Below, in pieces: positions 36,863 to 46,365 of a stretch of 64,000 bases of DNA. The DNA comes from JACOMS01 sp051252005. GTDB taxonomy: Bacteria > Pseudomonadota > Alphaproteobacteria > Caulobacterales > Maricaulaceae. Each line of letters starts with the position of its first letter. The stretch's first letter is position 1. The position numbers and the translations under genes are program-made. The notes under the pieces are model-generated. The model worked only from the letters and a program-made list of their open reading frames with translations. It had not been told where the DNA came from and made no database searches. The DNA lies in assembly GCA_051252005.1 (NCBI GenBank), contig JBPOEZ010000002.1, positions 310,001 to 374,000 of the forward strand. The letters are read 5' to 3'.

Positions 36863-38530
36863 TTAACTTATCAATTTTTCCAGCTCATGCCGAACTACCT
36901 TGTTCATGGGATTACGCGGCAAGGCGTTCATCACATGCAAGCGTTCCGGCCATTTAAATTTCGCAACTTTCTTTTCTGCGAGATAGTTTTTAATATCTTC
37001 TAACGTAAGAGTCTGTCCTGCATTCAAGACAACGACCGCGCAGACCTTTTCGCCCATAACTTTATCGGGATATGGCGCCACGGCGCCCTCACGCACGGCC
37101 GGATGCCCTAGAAGCAGTTCGTCGAGTTCTTCTGGCGAAATATTGACACCGCCCCTGACAATAAGGGCCTTACAGCGACCGACAAAATGGTAAAATTCGT
37201 TTTTGTCGCCAGTAATTTGAAACAGATCTCCAGTTCTAAAATAGCCATCAGAGGTAAAAGCGTTGGCATTGTCCTCTGGGGATTTGTAATAACCATCAAA
37301 CACGGCGGCGCCGTCAATGCAAAGCTCTCCCGTCTTGCCCGGCCCCGTAATTTCCTCACCCGTGTCTACGTCGAGCAACTTGGTCTTGATTTTTGCGGAT
37401 AGGGGATTTTTCCATTCGAGGTCATCCCGACCGAAGCGCGGAAAATAAATAGCGCGATCCCGGCTATCAGGCACCTCAATAGCACTGCTTAATAACGTTA
37501 CGCCCTCGTTTGACCCGAAGACGTTAACGACATCAATATCAAAATGGGTTTTAAAACCTTCAATCATATGCGCGCTTAACGGCGCACTCCCAGAGGCAAT
37601 GACTTTCAAGGTAGATAAATCGTAATTCGCCTTTATAACGTCTTTCGTTTCAATCAAACGAATGAGCAAGGCTGGCGGAGCTAGAGCATACTCGATTTTT
37701 TCATCTTGCAACTGCGTCAAGAATACGTGCGGATCAAATGGATGATGCAAAACCATAGTACCTCGGTTTCTTAGCCAGAAGAACATGAAGCCGCCGATGG
37801 CAGCCATGTTAATAAAGGGAAACGGATTCAGATAGGTTGAATGCTTCGGCATAGCGACGAAATCTTCCATGCCAGCCCCCACGGCCATCCATTGATTATG
37901 ACTGCGAGGCACGCCCTTTGACCGCCCTGTCGTGCCAGACGTCCAGCATATCGTTAAGATGTCATTGGGATCATGATTAAGCGCTTGTGCATAAGATAAA
38001 TATTCGGGAGAAGCCGCTTCGCATGACTGTAAGTTAAAGTCTTTATCTCCGAAAAGAAGTGTTTTGCAGGATGACTTCATGGCCTGAGACTGATCAACGG
38101 CAAAGGGCTTGCCGTTGAAATCGCGAAACGCTACATAGCCCTTTGGTGCGATAACATCGCTGATATGGTCCAATTCAAACTGCCCATATTGCATCGCTAC
38201 GGGACTGATTATGAGGCCAAGACTAGCACACGCAAAATACATCATAACGATTTCTACAGTATTGGGCATTTGCACCAAAATTGTATCACCCTGCCTAAGC
38301 CCCGCACTATAAAGCCAGCTACCGATCTTATCGACCGCGCGTAAAATTTCCGCATACGTCAACCGCATTGGGGCACCGTCAACCAGCGATGATCTGTTAC
38401 TGGGATCCACAAGCGCAAGTCTATCGCCTTCATCCGACACTATTTCCGAAACCAACTGTTGAAGCGTCTTGTTCTCCCACCACCCCTGTTGGGTGTAGCT
38501 CTCAATTCGCTCGCGCGGTGTTGTTTGCAT
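36863..38530 (-). CDS. AMP-forming acyl-CoA ligase
   Basis: 555 aa. ICWTSGTTGRSKGVPRSHNQ is the P-loop, NVFGSNEGVTLL and RTGDLFQITGDKNEFYHFVGR the later core motifs, GGVNISPEELDELL the hinge region, and RNPMNKVVRHELEKL the catalytic-lysine end. Resembles cyclohexanecarboxylate- and aryl-CoA ligase branches. Divergent from the tandem HxlR regulator; a copy of the shared 18-bp motif lies 20-37 bp upstream of its ATG. Confidence 0.9.
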   Translation of the reverse strand: MQTTPRERIESYTQQGWWENKTLQQLVSEIVSDEGDRLALVDPSNRSSLVDGAPMRLTYAEILRAVDKIGSWLYSAGLRQGDTILVQMPNTVEIVMMYFACASLGLIISPVAMQYGQFELDHISDVIAPKGYVAFRDFNGKPFAVDQSQAMKSSCKTLLFGDKDFNLQSCEAASPEYLSYAQALNHDPNDILTICWTSGTTGRSKGVPRSHNQWMAVGAGMEDFVAMPKHSTYLNPFPFINMAAIGGFMFFWLRNRGTMVLHHPFDPHVFLTQLQDEKIEYALAPPALLIRLIETKDVIKANYDLSTLKVIASGSAPLSAHMIEGFKTHFDIDVVNVFGSNEGVTLLSSAIEVPDSRDRAIYFPRFGRDDLEWKNPLSAKIKTKLLDVDTGEEITGPGKTGELCIDGAAVFDGYYKSPEDNANAFTSDGYFRTGDLFQITGDKNEFYHFVGRCKALIVRGGVNISPEELDELLLGHPAVREGAVAPYPDKVMGEKVCAVVVLNAGQTLTLEDIKNYLAEKKVAKFKWPERLHVMNALPRNPMNKVVRHELEKLIS

Positions 38531-38549
38531 GTGATCCCCTTTTTATGCT

Positions 38550-38567
38550 ATAACTTGCGTAAACATA
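38550..38567 (-). promoter_or_regulatory. Shared 18-bp catabolic-regulon motif at ligase/HxlR divergent promoter
   Basis: On the minus strand TATGTTTACGCAAGTTAT, matching the receptor and oxygenase copies. Lying between hxlR-like and ligase genes, it is the copy that best links the motif to the HxlR regulator. Confidence 0.6.
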
Positions 38568-38583
38568 CCTAGCTATCAGATAA

Positions 38584-38607
38584 TTGCAACAAATCCTTAT
38601 GTTGCAA
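38584..38607. promoter_or_regulatory. Inverted repeat upstream of HxlR-type regulator
   Basis: TTGCAAC-N10-GTTGCAA, perfect 7-bp arms, 31 bp before the regulator start. Possible autoregulatory site or hairpin; no protein can be assigned. Confidence 0.4.
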
Positions 38608-38637
38608 ATTTGGGGCTAAATGCGATACTGACAACTT

Positions 38638-39570
38638 ATGACCTCACCAAAATATATTAGAACCTGTTCGATCTGCCGTGCGCTCGATGTTATTGGGGAT
38701 AAACCGACTCTTCTCATTCTTGAAAGCTACTGGCTGGGCACACGTCGTTTCAGTCACTTCCAAAAGCAAACGGGCCTCTTAAAAACGGTCGTCAGTGATC
38801 GCCTCAAGAAGCTTGTGGACGCAGGTTGCTTTAAAAAAACGCCTTATTCCGAACGTCCGAAAAGATTTGAATACCGTGGAACCAGAAAATTCTATGATTT
38901 ATACCCCGTTGCGCTTTCCATGTTACAATGGGAGCAAAATTGGGGAACCGTTGATGGAAAAATTCAAGTCAATTTAGTTCACAAAACCTGCGGTCAGGCG
39001 ACACAGCCTCAGTGCGTATGCTTGGATTGTAGACTTGAAATCAACCCCCGCGACATCGCATGGAAAGAAGGGCCGGGGGTCGGAATGATGCCAGCGGTTT
39101 ATAACCGCAGGCGACGCAGCTCCAACTCAACTCAAGAACCGACAACACAGCTATTTGAAGAGATTGTAGATGTTATAGGCGACCGATGGTCGGCACTCAT
39201 CATTCGCTCAATCTTCACCAACCTGAATAGCTATCAGGACATATGTGATGATACAGGAATTGCGACGAATATTCTCGCGGAACGCCTAGAGCGCCTTTCA
39301 GAAACAGGCATCATAAAAAAACAAGGTTCTGTTTATAAATTAACACCAAAAGGTCGTGCGATTTACCCAATATTGTTGGCGCTTTTGGATTGGGGCGACA
39401 AATGGTATGCCACAGAAGACGGCCCGCCGCTGTATTTGACCCATAAACCGTGCAACACCGCCCTAAAAAGTCAAATGGCCTGTTCTGAGTGCGGCGAAAG
39501 TATCACGATGAATGATATAGATTTTGAATTTGTAGAAAGTGAGAACGGCCCTGTAGAGCGTATGGCTTAA
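38638..39570 (+). CDS. Tandem HxlR-family regulator with two zinc-ribbon-like tails
   Basis: 310 aa made of two HxlR units. Unit 1 (~1-150): CSICRALDVIGDKPTLLILE, winged helix (FSHFQKQTGLLKTVVSDRLK), then HKTCGQ...CVCLDC. Unit 2 (~165-310): EEIVDVIGDRWSALIIRSIF, TGIATNILAERLERL, then HKPCN...ACSECGESI. The Cys/His sets look like small zinc ribbons. HxlR proteins are usually single ~110-230-aa units that dimerise; this one carries both winged helices on one chain, which would suit a half-site pair. Divergent from the acyl-CoA ligase and next to the shared motif, so it probably controls the catabolic island. Confidence 0.87.
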   Translation: MTSPKYIRTCSICRALDVIGDKPTLLILESYWLGTRRFSHFQKQTGLLKTVVSDRLKKLVDAGCFKKTPYSERPKRFEYRGTRKFYDLYPVALSMLQWEQNWGTVDGKIQVNLVHKTCGQATQPQCVCLDCRLEINPRDIAWKEGPGVGMMPAVYNRRRRSSNSTQEPTTQLFEEIVDVIGDRWSALIIRSIFTNLNSYQDICDDTGIATNILAERLERLSETGIIKKQGSVYKLTPKGRAIYPILLALLDWGDKWYATEDGPPLYLTHKPCNTALKSQMACSECGESITMNDIDFEFVESENGPVERMA

Positions 39571-39866
39571 CGCTACACTTTCCATAACTCTTATCACGGC
39601 ATCACACTCTGCTAAGCTGCCGTTAGTAGGGGAAGACTTTTGAATGGTAGATATCTGCCGGTTTACGCTAGGCAGTAATGGCCAAGACGGTATCTGCCCA
39701 TTGTCCATGTTTAACACGGAATCTACTGGCGCAATACCTATTTTGGCTCAAGACCTTACCTTATACGCCTGCACCCCATGAAACACTAAGTTTTCTGGAG
39801 GCATTCCTAAGAATTGGCCCGTTCAAGGTAATTCGTTACCGTTTATAAAATAGAGGCGCGCCCCCG
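39571..39866. other. Intergenic stretch between convergent HxlR and BCCT genes
   Basis: No gene, tRNA or clear terminator seen. It contains short repeats of GGTAGATATCTGCC and GGTATCTGCC type (near 39646 and 39689) of unknown meaning. Confidence 0.4.
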
Positions 39867-41462
39867 CTAATGCTTGTTATCTACGGCCTTTAACATTCGA
39901 TGCTCGTCTCGCATGCCAATATAGAGGCTAATACAGCAGACGAGCAAGATAACTGTGAACGGAAGCGCAGCAGTGATCGTTCCGGCTTGTAAGGACTGCA
40001 ACGCCTGTTTTCCGCCGCCGAAAAGCAAGGCGGACGCCGTAAGCCCTAAAGCCGCAGCCCAAAAAATCCTCTGTCCGACAGGCGCATTATGTTTCCCGCC
40101 GGATGTAATCGTATCGACAACGAGAGCCCCAGAGTCGGCTGAGGTTACGATAAAAACAATCAGAAGGGCGATGGCAAATAGCGACGCTATGCTGCCAAAC
40201 GGCATTGAATTTAACATTTGAAATAAGACAGTAGCAGAAGACTCGACCCCTCCCGCAAGGTCGCCAACGCCCTGCTCATATTGTGATATAGCCGTTGTCC
40301 CAAAGGCTGTGAACCAAACGATGCAAATCGTGAACGGCGCAAGCAAGACCACAGTGAAATATTCTCGCACGGTTCTCCCGCGAGAAATACGCGCGATGAA
40401 CATACCCACAAAAGGAGACCATGAAATCCACCAAGCCCAATAGAAGATCGTCCAATCATGGAACCACTTCTCGTCACCTCGACTAAACCAGTTCGTTAGG
40501 GCCGGTGTATCCGTCACGTACGCTAACAAATTTGTTCCCATCCCCGTCAGAATGAGCGTGGTTGGCCCCACTACGATCACGAATAAAAGTAGCCCCAAGG
40601 CTACCGCCATATTCATATTGCTAAGAAACTTGATCCCGCCGTCCAACCCCCGAACAACAGAAAGTATGGCCAAGCCCGTCATACACGCGACTAACGCGAT
40701 TTGCATCCAGAGTACGGGTTCAAAGTCAAACATATAGCCTAGGCCGCTGGCCGCTTGTGTGGCGCCAAGGCCTATCGTTGTTGCAAGGCCGAATATGGTC
40801 GAGACAACGGCCAATAAGTCAATGATATGCCCGGGCCACCCCCAAACGCGCTCGCCCAACAGAGGATAGAATGTAGACCGAATGGACGATGGCAGGCCTT
40901 TGTTATGGGTGAAAAAGCCAAGAGATAAACCAACAACAGCATAAATCGCCCAGGGTGATAACCCCCAATGGAAGAGTGTCGCACTAAAAGCCAATCGGTT
41001 GGCCTCGGAGCTGCCTTCCGCGGCAGATAAGGGCGTACCCGCCCAGTTTGTATGATAAGCAAGCGGCTCCGCTGCGCCCCAAAACATAAAGCCAATTCCA
41101 ACACCTGCTGCAAACAACATTGCCACCCAAGACAGATATCCAAAAGCTGGTTTAGCCTCTTGCCCGCCTAAGCGAATTCTACCCAAAGGCGACAAAGCCA
41201 AAAACAAGCAAAACCCCAGAACAATCACGGGCGTGACCGCAAAGAGCCAGTCAAAATTTTGCAACGTCGAAGCCTTCGCCGCCGCCAGAGCCTGTGCTGA
41301 CCTTTCAGGGAAGAACAATGTCAAACCTGAGAATAGCAGCACAAGCCCTGCTGACGTGAAGAAAACTGGATTATGAACATCCAGCCCCATCACAGCAACA
41401 TTGTCCTGCCCGATTTCATAATCAGTATCGTATTCCATTTCTGGGTTAGTCGGGCGTTTCAT
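39867..41462 (-). CDS. BCCT-family betaine/carnitine/choline transporter
   Basis: 531 aa, 12 predicted transmembrane helices, inner membrane. The family signature WTIFYWAWWISWSPFVGMFIA (tryptophan-rich TM8) and the following ARISRGRTVREY are clear, as is AAGVGIGFMFWGAAEPL in the central helices. Moves trimethylammonium compounds, usually with Na+ or H+. The N-terminal ~20 residues are acidic and non-hydrophobic. No associated glycine-betaine catabolic gene nearby, so osmoprotection or choline uptake are both possible. Confidence 0.92.
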   Translation of the reverse strand: MKRPTNPEMEYDTDYEIGQDNVAVMGLDVHNPVFFTSAGLVLLFSGLTLFFPERSAQALAAAKASTLQNFDWLFAVTPVIVLGFCLFLALSPLGRIRLGGQEAKPAFGYLSWVAMLFAAGVGIGFMFWGAAEPLAYHTNWAGTPLSAAEGSSEANRLAFSATLFHWGLSPWAIYAVVGLSLGFFTHNKGLPSSIRSTFYPLLGERVWGWPGHIIDLLAVVSTIFGLATTIGLGATQAASGLGYMFDFEPVLWMQIALVACMTGLAILSVVRGLDGGIKFLSNMNMAVALGLLLFVIVVGPTTLILTGMGTNLLAYVTDTPALTNWFSRGDEKWFHDWTIFYWAWWISWSPFVGMFIARISRGRTVREYFTVVLLAPFTICIVWFTAFGTTAISQYEQGVGDLAGGVESSATVLFQMLNSMPFGSIASLFAIALLIVFIVTSADSGALVVDTITSGGKHNAPVGQRIFWAAALGLTASALLFGGGKQALQSLQAGTITAALPFTVILLVCCISLYIGMRDEHRMLKAVDNKH

Positions 41463-41644
41463 AGTGCATCCACTTAATCAATACAGGGCATCGGTCGTCG
41501 CAAGTCTGTCGAAAGTTGAAATATACAACACAGCCTTTCTGGGCGTTGTAATCAAAAATCGACAAAATGACAGAATTAAATTGCGAGCCACGATGGGTCA
41601 TTACATAATCTTTAAATAAAGTATTTCATTTATCGAAACATATG

Positions 41645-41661
41645 TTAAAGCATCGCTTTAA
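41645..41661. promoter_or_regulatory. Palindrome upstream of TonB receptor gene
   Basis: TTAAAGC-ATC-GCTTTAA, perfect 7-bp arms, 67 bp before the receptor start. Operator candidate; binding protein unknown (the MarR gene three genes downstream is one option). Confidence 0.4.
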
Positions 41662-41728
41662 TTTTGCACGCAGCCCAGTTGGCAGCCTCAAGCGATGTTC
41701 GGTGCATTAAAAATTCAAAGGATAACTC

Positions 41729-44293
41729 ATGTATCGTCTCCTAAGCGGTGTTTCTATTTTAGCTCTTTCAGGCACATTTGGCCTTACCGCCGCCGCGCAG
41801 CAACCCGAAAACACTTCCCCCAATCGTCTCGACGAAATCATCGTGACGGCCACAAAGCGTGCGACGAGCCTCCAAGACACCTCCGTCACCGTTGCGGCCA
41901 TTGGTGAGCAGGAACTCAATCAGCTCGGTGTGAAAAACTTCACAGATTATCTCATTCAGCTGCCCGGCGTTACAGCTGGCGGCTCTGGCCCAGGACAAAA
42001 CACAATTTATATACGCGGCTTAGCTTCAACCACGCCAAACCTGACGACAGCTGGCGTGGCCGGTCTTGCGCCAAATGTTGCATTTTACTTGGACGAGCAA
42101 CCGCTTGCACAGCCCGGAAGAAACCTCGACGTTTATGCCGCTGACTTACAGCGCGTTGAAGTCCTGTCTGGGCCGCAGGGCACATTGTTTGGCGCCAGTT
42201 CACAAGCCGGTACGGTCCGCTTGATTACTAATAAACCCAGTTTATCTGGCTTTGATGCCAATGTAAAAGCGTCGACCTCCTTCACCCAAGGCGGCGAAAT
42301 GAGCAACAGCGTCGAAGCAATGATCAATGTGCCTGTAAGTGAGAATTTTGCAATCCGCGGCGTGGTTTATTCCGACAATCAAGGCGGGTATATTGATAAC
42401 GTCGCCGGAACCCGTAACGCGTCTGAATCTGCGCGCTTCAGAGCAGCCGGGACCGCACGCGGAAACGGTACGACTGTTTCGGCTACTCGCGAAGGGTTTC
42501 AGGCCGGGGCTGACCTATCAGGCGTAACCTTTATTGATGCAGACAATGCAAGCCTTACCGAAGAGGACTTCAACGATACGACTTATGCCGGCTTCCGTTT
42601 GAGTGGTCTTTATGATTTCAATTCAGATTGGAATTTACTGATCACCCACTCCCAGCAACAACTTGACAGTGAAGGGGTCTTTTTTGCCGACCCCGATCTT
42701 GATGATTACGAAATCGAGCGGTTCTCATCAGACAGTATCGAAGACAGCTTCCATAATACAAGCTGGACACTTGAAGGCCGTCTTGGCGCGCTAGAAGCCG
42801 TCTACACAGGCGCTTACACAGAGCGCACAACCGACCAGACTGTTGACTATTCTGACTATCTCTTTGTCGGACAGTACCTTCCTTATTACATTTGCGACGG
42901 TTCCGTCACCTATCCCGGCGGCGCGCCGTCTGGAACATGTCAGGCTCCAAACTTACATGTGAAATCAGATACAGTAACCAAAGTGCAAACTCACGAACTG
43001 CGATTTAATACACCTTCTGAGCGCCGTCTACGCGCCACCGTCGGCGGCTTCTATAGCGACCTCGAACTCACAGAACTCAATGACTTTACTTACCCCGGTT
43101 CCGTGAATGCTATCGGCTTTAATGGTCAGGCCGGCTTTGCTCCCAACTACCCGCTCACCAACACGGCTGTGACCGGCAGTATCGGCAGTGCATCTCCGGG
43201 ATACTTTAGCGACCCGGGCCCGTTCCCAGAAGGCGTTATTTTCCGCAATGACATTTTGCGAACGGATAAACAGATGGGCTTGTTTGGCGAGACGACTTTT
43301 GACATTTCCGATCAATTCGCACTGACACTCGGCGCGCGCTATTACGATATTGAAGTCGACCTAGAAGGCTCAGCTAACTCTTCATTCTTCAATCTAGGCC
43401 AAACCGATGACGCACAGCGCGCAGGCACCAACATTTCAGCGCAATTCGGCCCGAACAACACAGTTGGCGCGCCGGACAAAGCTGAGACTGATGGCTTTAT
43501 CTTTAAGGCCACAGGTACATGGACCCCGACGTCGGACCTCATGTTCTACGGAACATACTCTGAAGGCTTCCGTCCAGGCCTCTTGAATCGGCCCGGCGGC
43601 GCGGCTGGACCTGGCGGTTTCACCGTTCCTTACGCGCTTGATACAGATGACGTGCAGAATTATGAGCTTGGCTGGAAGACCGAGCTTTTCGACAATTCGT
43701 TCCGCCTCAATGGTTCTGCCTTTTTTGTAAAAGTAGACCGCCTTCAAACGACGATTTTCGATCCGTCCATTTCGAACTTATTCTTCTCTGACAATGCGGC
43801 AAATGCTGAAATTAAGGGCATCGAAGGCGACTTCACTTGGGCGCCATACTCTGTCGATGGCCTGACGATTGCAGGCGCATTCTCTTTACTTGATACCGAA
43901 GTGACTGAAGTTCTCACACCGACAAATGATGTTCAAGTAGGGTCTGATTTGGCCTTTGCCCCATCATTTCAAGGAAATTTACGCTTCCGCTACGAATGGG
44001 ATTTAGCGAAAGAGATTGCAGGATCACAACTGACGGCGCACATCATGCCGCAAATTGTCTTCTCTGACGAAGCTTTCTCTGACATTATCGAGATCAACAA
44101 AGCGAAGACGGATGGTTACATCACGCTCGGATCTACGCTGGGGGTAACGGCTGATCAGTGGTCCGCAGAATTGTTTGTTACGAACCTGACAAATGAGTAT
44201 GTTGAACTGAGCAATAACTTTGTTTTTGACCGCGAGCGCGTAAACCCGATGCGTCCGCGTACATTCGGACTACGCATTGGTTACAATTACTAA
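41729..44293 (+). CDS. TonB-dependent outer-membrane receptor
   Basis: 854 aa: short signal peptide ending near TAAAQ, TonB-box-like LDEIIVTA at about residue 33, plug with VEVLSGPQGTLFGASSQAGT, and barrel ending RIGYNY. AAGGATAA precedes the ATG. Followed by a strong hairpin, then a TPR-sulfotransferase gene; receptor/TPR-sulfotransferase pairs are a recurring arrangement in related bacteria as far as I recall, but the ligand is unknown. Confidence 0.92.
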   Translation: MYRLLSGVSILALSGTFGLTAAAQQPENTSPNRLDEIIVTATKRATSLQDTSVTVAAIGEQELNQLGVKNFTDYLIQLPGVTAGGSGPGQNTIYIRGLASTTPNLTTAGVAGLAPNVAFYLDEQPLAQPGRNLDVYAADLQRVEVLSGPQGTLFGASSQAGTVRLITNKPSLSGFDANVKASTSFTQGGEMSNSVEAMINVPVSENFAIRGVVYSDNQGGYIDNVAGTRNASESARFRAAGTARGNGTTVSATREGFQAGADLSGVTFIDADNASLTEEDFNDTTYAGFRLSGLYDFNSDWNLLITHSQQQLDSEGVFFADPDLDDYEIERFSSDSIEDSFHNTSWTLEGRLGALEAVYTGAYTERTTDQTVDYSDYLFVGQYLPYYICDGSVTYPGGAPSGTCQAPNLHVKSDTVTKVQTHELRFNTPSERRLRATVGGFYSDLELTELNDFTYPGSVNAIGFNGQAGFAPNYPLTNTAVTGSIGSASPGYFSDPGPFPEGVIFRNDILRTDKQMGLFGETTFDISDQFALTLGARYYDIEVDLEGSANSSFFNLGQTDDAQRAGTNISAQFGPNNTVGAPDKAETDGFIFKATGTWTPTSDLMFYGTYSEGFRPGLLNRPGGAAGPGGFTVPYALDTDDVQNYELGWKTELFDNSFRLNGSAFFVKVDRLQTTIFDPSISNLFFSDNAANAEIKGIEGDFTWAPYSVDGLTIAGAFSLLDTEVTEVLTPTNDVQVGSDLAFAPSFQGNLRFRYEWDLAKEIAGSQLTAHIMPQIVFSDEAFSDIIEINKAKTDGYITLGSTLGVTADQWSAELFVTNLTNEYVELSNNFVFDRERVNPMRPRTFGLRIGYNY

Positions 44294-44318
44294 ACACTGA
44301 GATCCATACATTACGACT

Positions 44319-44346
44319 GTAAAGCCTTGATTCGTCGAGGCTTTAC
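44319..44346 (+). terminator. Strong UUCG hairpin between receptor and sulfotransferase genes
   Basis: A 12-bp stem (GTAAAGCCTTGA with TCGAGGCTTTAC, one T-G wobble) closed by a TTCG tetraloop. No T-run follows, so it may act as a processing barrier, attenuator or Rho-assisted stop rather than a simple terminator. Confidence 0.6.
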
Positions 44347-44366
44347 GCGTTTAAGGGAGCGTGATT

Positions 44367-46352
44367 TTGACCGAAACAGAGATGAATGATGTTTTGACCA
44401 CTGTCCGCGCAGAGATGCAGGATGGCGACTTCAAGACGGCCCTAGAGCGTCTGCATCCAATTTTAAACCAGTCCCCTGAGCATAAGGACGGCTTGTATAT
44501 GGCGGCCGTTTGCGCGCGTTACCTCAAGGATAGAAAGCCCGCGCGGCATTACATAGAACGCTTAAAAACAGCCGCGCCGGACTATGGCCGCGGTTTTCAA
44601 GAAGATGGGCATTTATGGCTCGAAACTGGCGATCCGCGCCGCGCACTCACCGCGTTTCAATTTGCGACCCAGTACAACCCTTCGCTCATAGCCAGCTGGC
44701 GGGCTCAATCAGAGCTTTTGCAATCTACTGGCCGCGCAGAAGAAGCCGACATGGCATCAGCGCAAATAAGCCGCTTACAGACCCTTCCACGTGAGCTCTT
44801 GGCTGTAACGAACCACCTTTATGAAGGCCGCATTCTTCGCGCTGAGAAAATCGTGCGGAGCTTCTTATTAAAACAGCCTCAGCACATTGAGGCCATGCGT
44901 CTCTTGGCAGACATAGGAACACGTCTCGGCGCACATGATGATGCCATATTTTTACTCGAAACAGCTATCGCGCTTGACCCTGAAAACATCCAAATCAGAA
45001 TTGATTTCATTCAAGCCCTTCGCAAGCGTCAAAAATTCTCTGAAGCCTTAGAACAGTCACGCTTGCTCCTTGAGAAGGCTCCAAGCAATCCAGTCTTTCA
45101 GTCCCTGTGCGCGATTGAGTCCATGCAATCTGGTGATTTCCCAAACGCGCTAACCCTATTTGACAAAGTCCTTACCGCCCTCCCTTCTGATCCGTCTACG
45201 CTCACATCACGGGGACACGCGCTCAAAACTTACGGTCAATCAAAAGACGCTATAGCTTCTTACCGCGCCGCCATAGCTTCAAACCCGCTCACCGGTGAAG
45301 CGTGGTCTGCCTTAGCCAATTTGAAGACTTACCAATTTTCAGACACGGAGCTTACGCAGCTGCAATCCATTCAAGCAGACTCCAGTCTAAGCTATATGTC
45401 TGGCGTTCATGTCGCCTTTGCTCTCGGGAAAGCCTTTGAAGACGCGGGGGACTACCAAAAGTCTTTTGAAAACTACGCCTTGGGCAACCATTTGAAGTCA
45501 AAACAAGCGCGTTACACCACAGAGCACATGCGCGAGCAATGTGACTTTCAACTCAAACACGTTACATCCGAGCTTATAAATCAAAAAAAACAGACAGGCT
45601 GCAAAGCCCGTGACCCTATTTTCATTCTCGGACTGCCGCGCGCTGGATCAACTTTGATTGAACAAATTCTAGCCTCCCATAGCCTTGTGGACGGGACGTT
45701 GGAATTACCGAACATCCTATCGATTGTTCACCGCCTACGGGGCCGTTCACAGATCACTGACAGAGAGCGTTACCCGCGCGTGCTACATGATTTAAGCGCA
45801 GAAGAATTAAGTGCGCTTGGCGAAGAATATATTGATCTAACCCGTTCGCACCGACAAGGCGCTCCCTATTTTACAGATAAGATGCCGAATAATTTTTGGC
45901 ACATCGGCCTAATACATTTAATTTTACCCAACGCCAAAATCATTGATGCCCGCCGTCATCCTCTGGATTGTTGCTGGTCAGGTTTCAAACAACTTTTCGC
46001 TGAAGGACAAGAATTCACCTACGGCCTTGCCGATATAGGAAATTACTACGTTTTGTACGTTGAGATGATGGCGCATTGGGATCGCGTGTTGCCCGAGGGC
46101 CGTATACTGCGCGTGCAGCACGAAGATGTCTTAGAAGACCCGAACGGACAAATTCGCCGTATCTTAAAGTATTGCGGGCTTGAATTTGAAGAGGCTTGCC
46201 TCAATTTCCATCAAACCGACCGCGCTGTACGCACCGCCAGTTCGGAGCAGGTACGCAAGCCCATCAGCAAAAAGGGCGTTGGACAATGGAGAAAGTTTGA
46301 GTCATATCTAGACCCGCTCAAACAAGCCCTAGGCCCCTTGTTGGAAAGATGA
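44367..46352 (+). CDS. TPR-repeat sulfotransferase
   Basis: About 661 aa. Residues ~10-390 are tetratricopeptide repeats (repeated A-A-L-x-L-P helices such as DDAIFLLETAIALDPENIQ). Residues ~410-660 are a PAPS-dependent sulfotransferase: FILGLPRAGSTLIEQIL (5'-phosphosulfate loop) and DARRHPLDCCWSGFKQ (3'-phosphate site). I choose the TTG at 44367 because AAGGGAG lies 7 bases upstream; the GTG at 44361 is too close to it. Likely sulfates a peptide, glycan or surface lipid bound by the TPR part. Target unknown. Confidence 0.88.
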   Translation: MTETEMNDVLTTVRAEMQDGDFKTALERLHPILNQSPEHKDGLYMAAVCARYLKDRKPARHYIERLKTAAPDYGRGFQEDGHLWLETGDPRRALTAFQFATQYNPSLIASWRAQSELLQSTGRAEEADMASAQISRLQTLPRELLAVTNHLYEGRILRAEKIVRSFLLKQPQHIEAMRLLADIGTRLGAHDDAIFLLETAIALDPENIQIRIDFIQALRKRQKFSEALEQSRLLLEKAPSNPVFQSLCAIESMQSGDFPNALTLFDKVLTALPSDPSTLTSRGHALKTYGQSKDAIASYRAAIASNPLTGEAWSALANLKTYQFSDTELTQLQSIQADSSLSYMSGVHVAFALGKAFEDAGDYQKSFENYALGNHLKSKQARYTTEHMREQCDFQLKHVTSELINQKKQTGCKARDPIFILGLPRAGSTLIEQILASHSLVDGTLELPNILSIVHRLRGRSQITDRERYPRVLHDLSAEELSALGEEYIDLTRSHRQGAPYFTDKMPNNFWHIGLIHLILPNAKIIDARRHPLDCCWSGFKQLFAEGQEFTYGLADIGNYYVLYVEMMAHWDRVLPEGRILRVQHEDVLEDPNGQIRRILKYCGLEFEEACLNFHQTDRAVRTASSEQVRKPISKKGVGQWRKFESYLDPLKQALGPLLER

Positions 46353-46365
46353 AAAGAGACATCAT

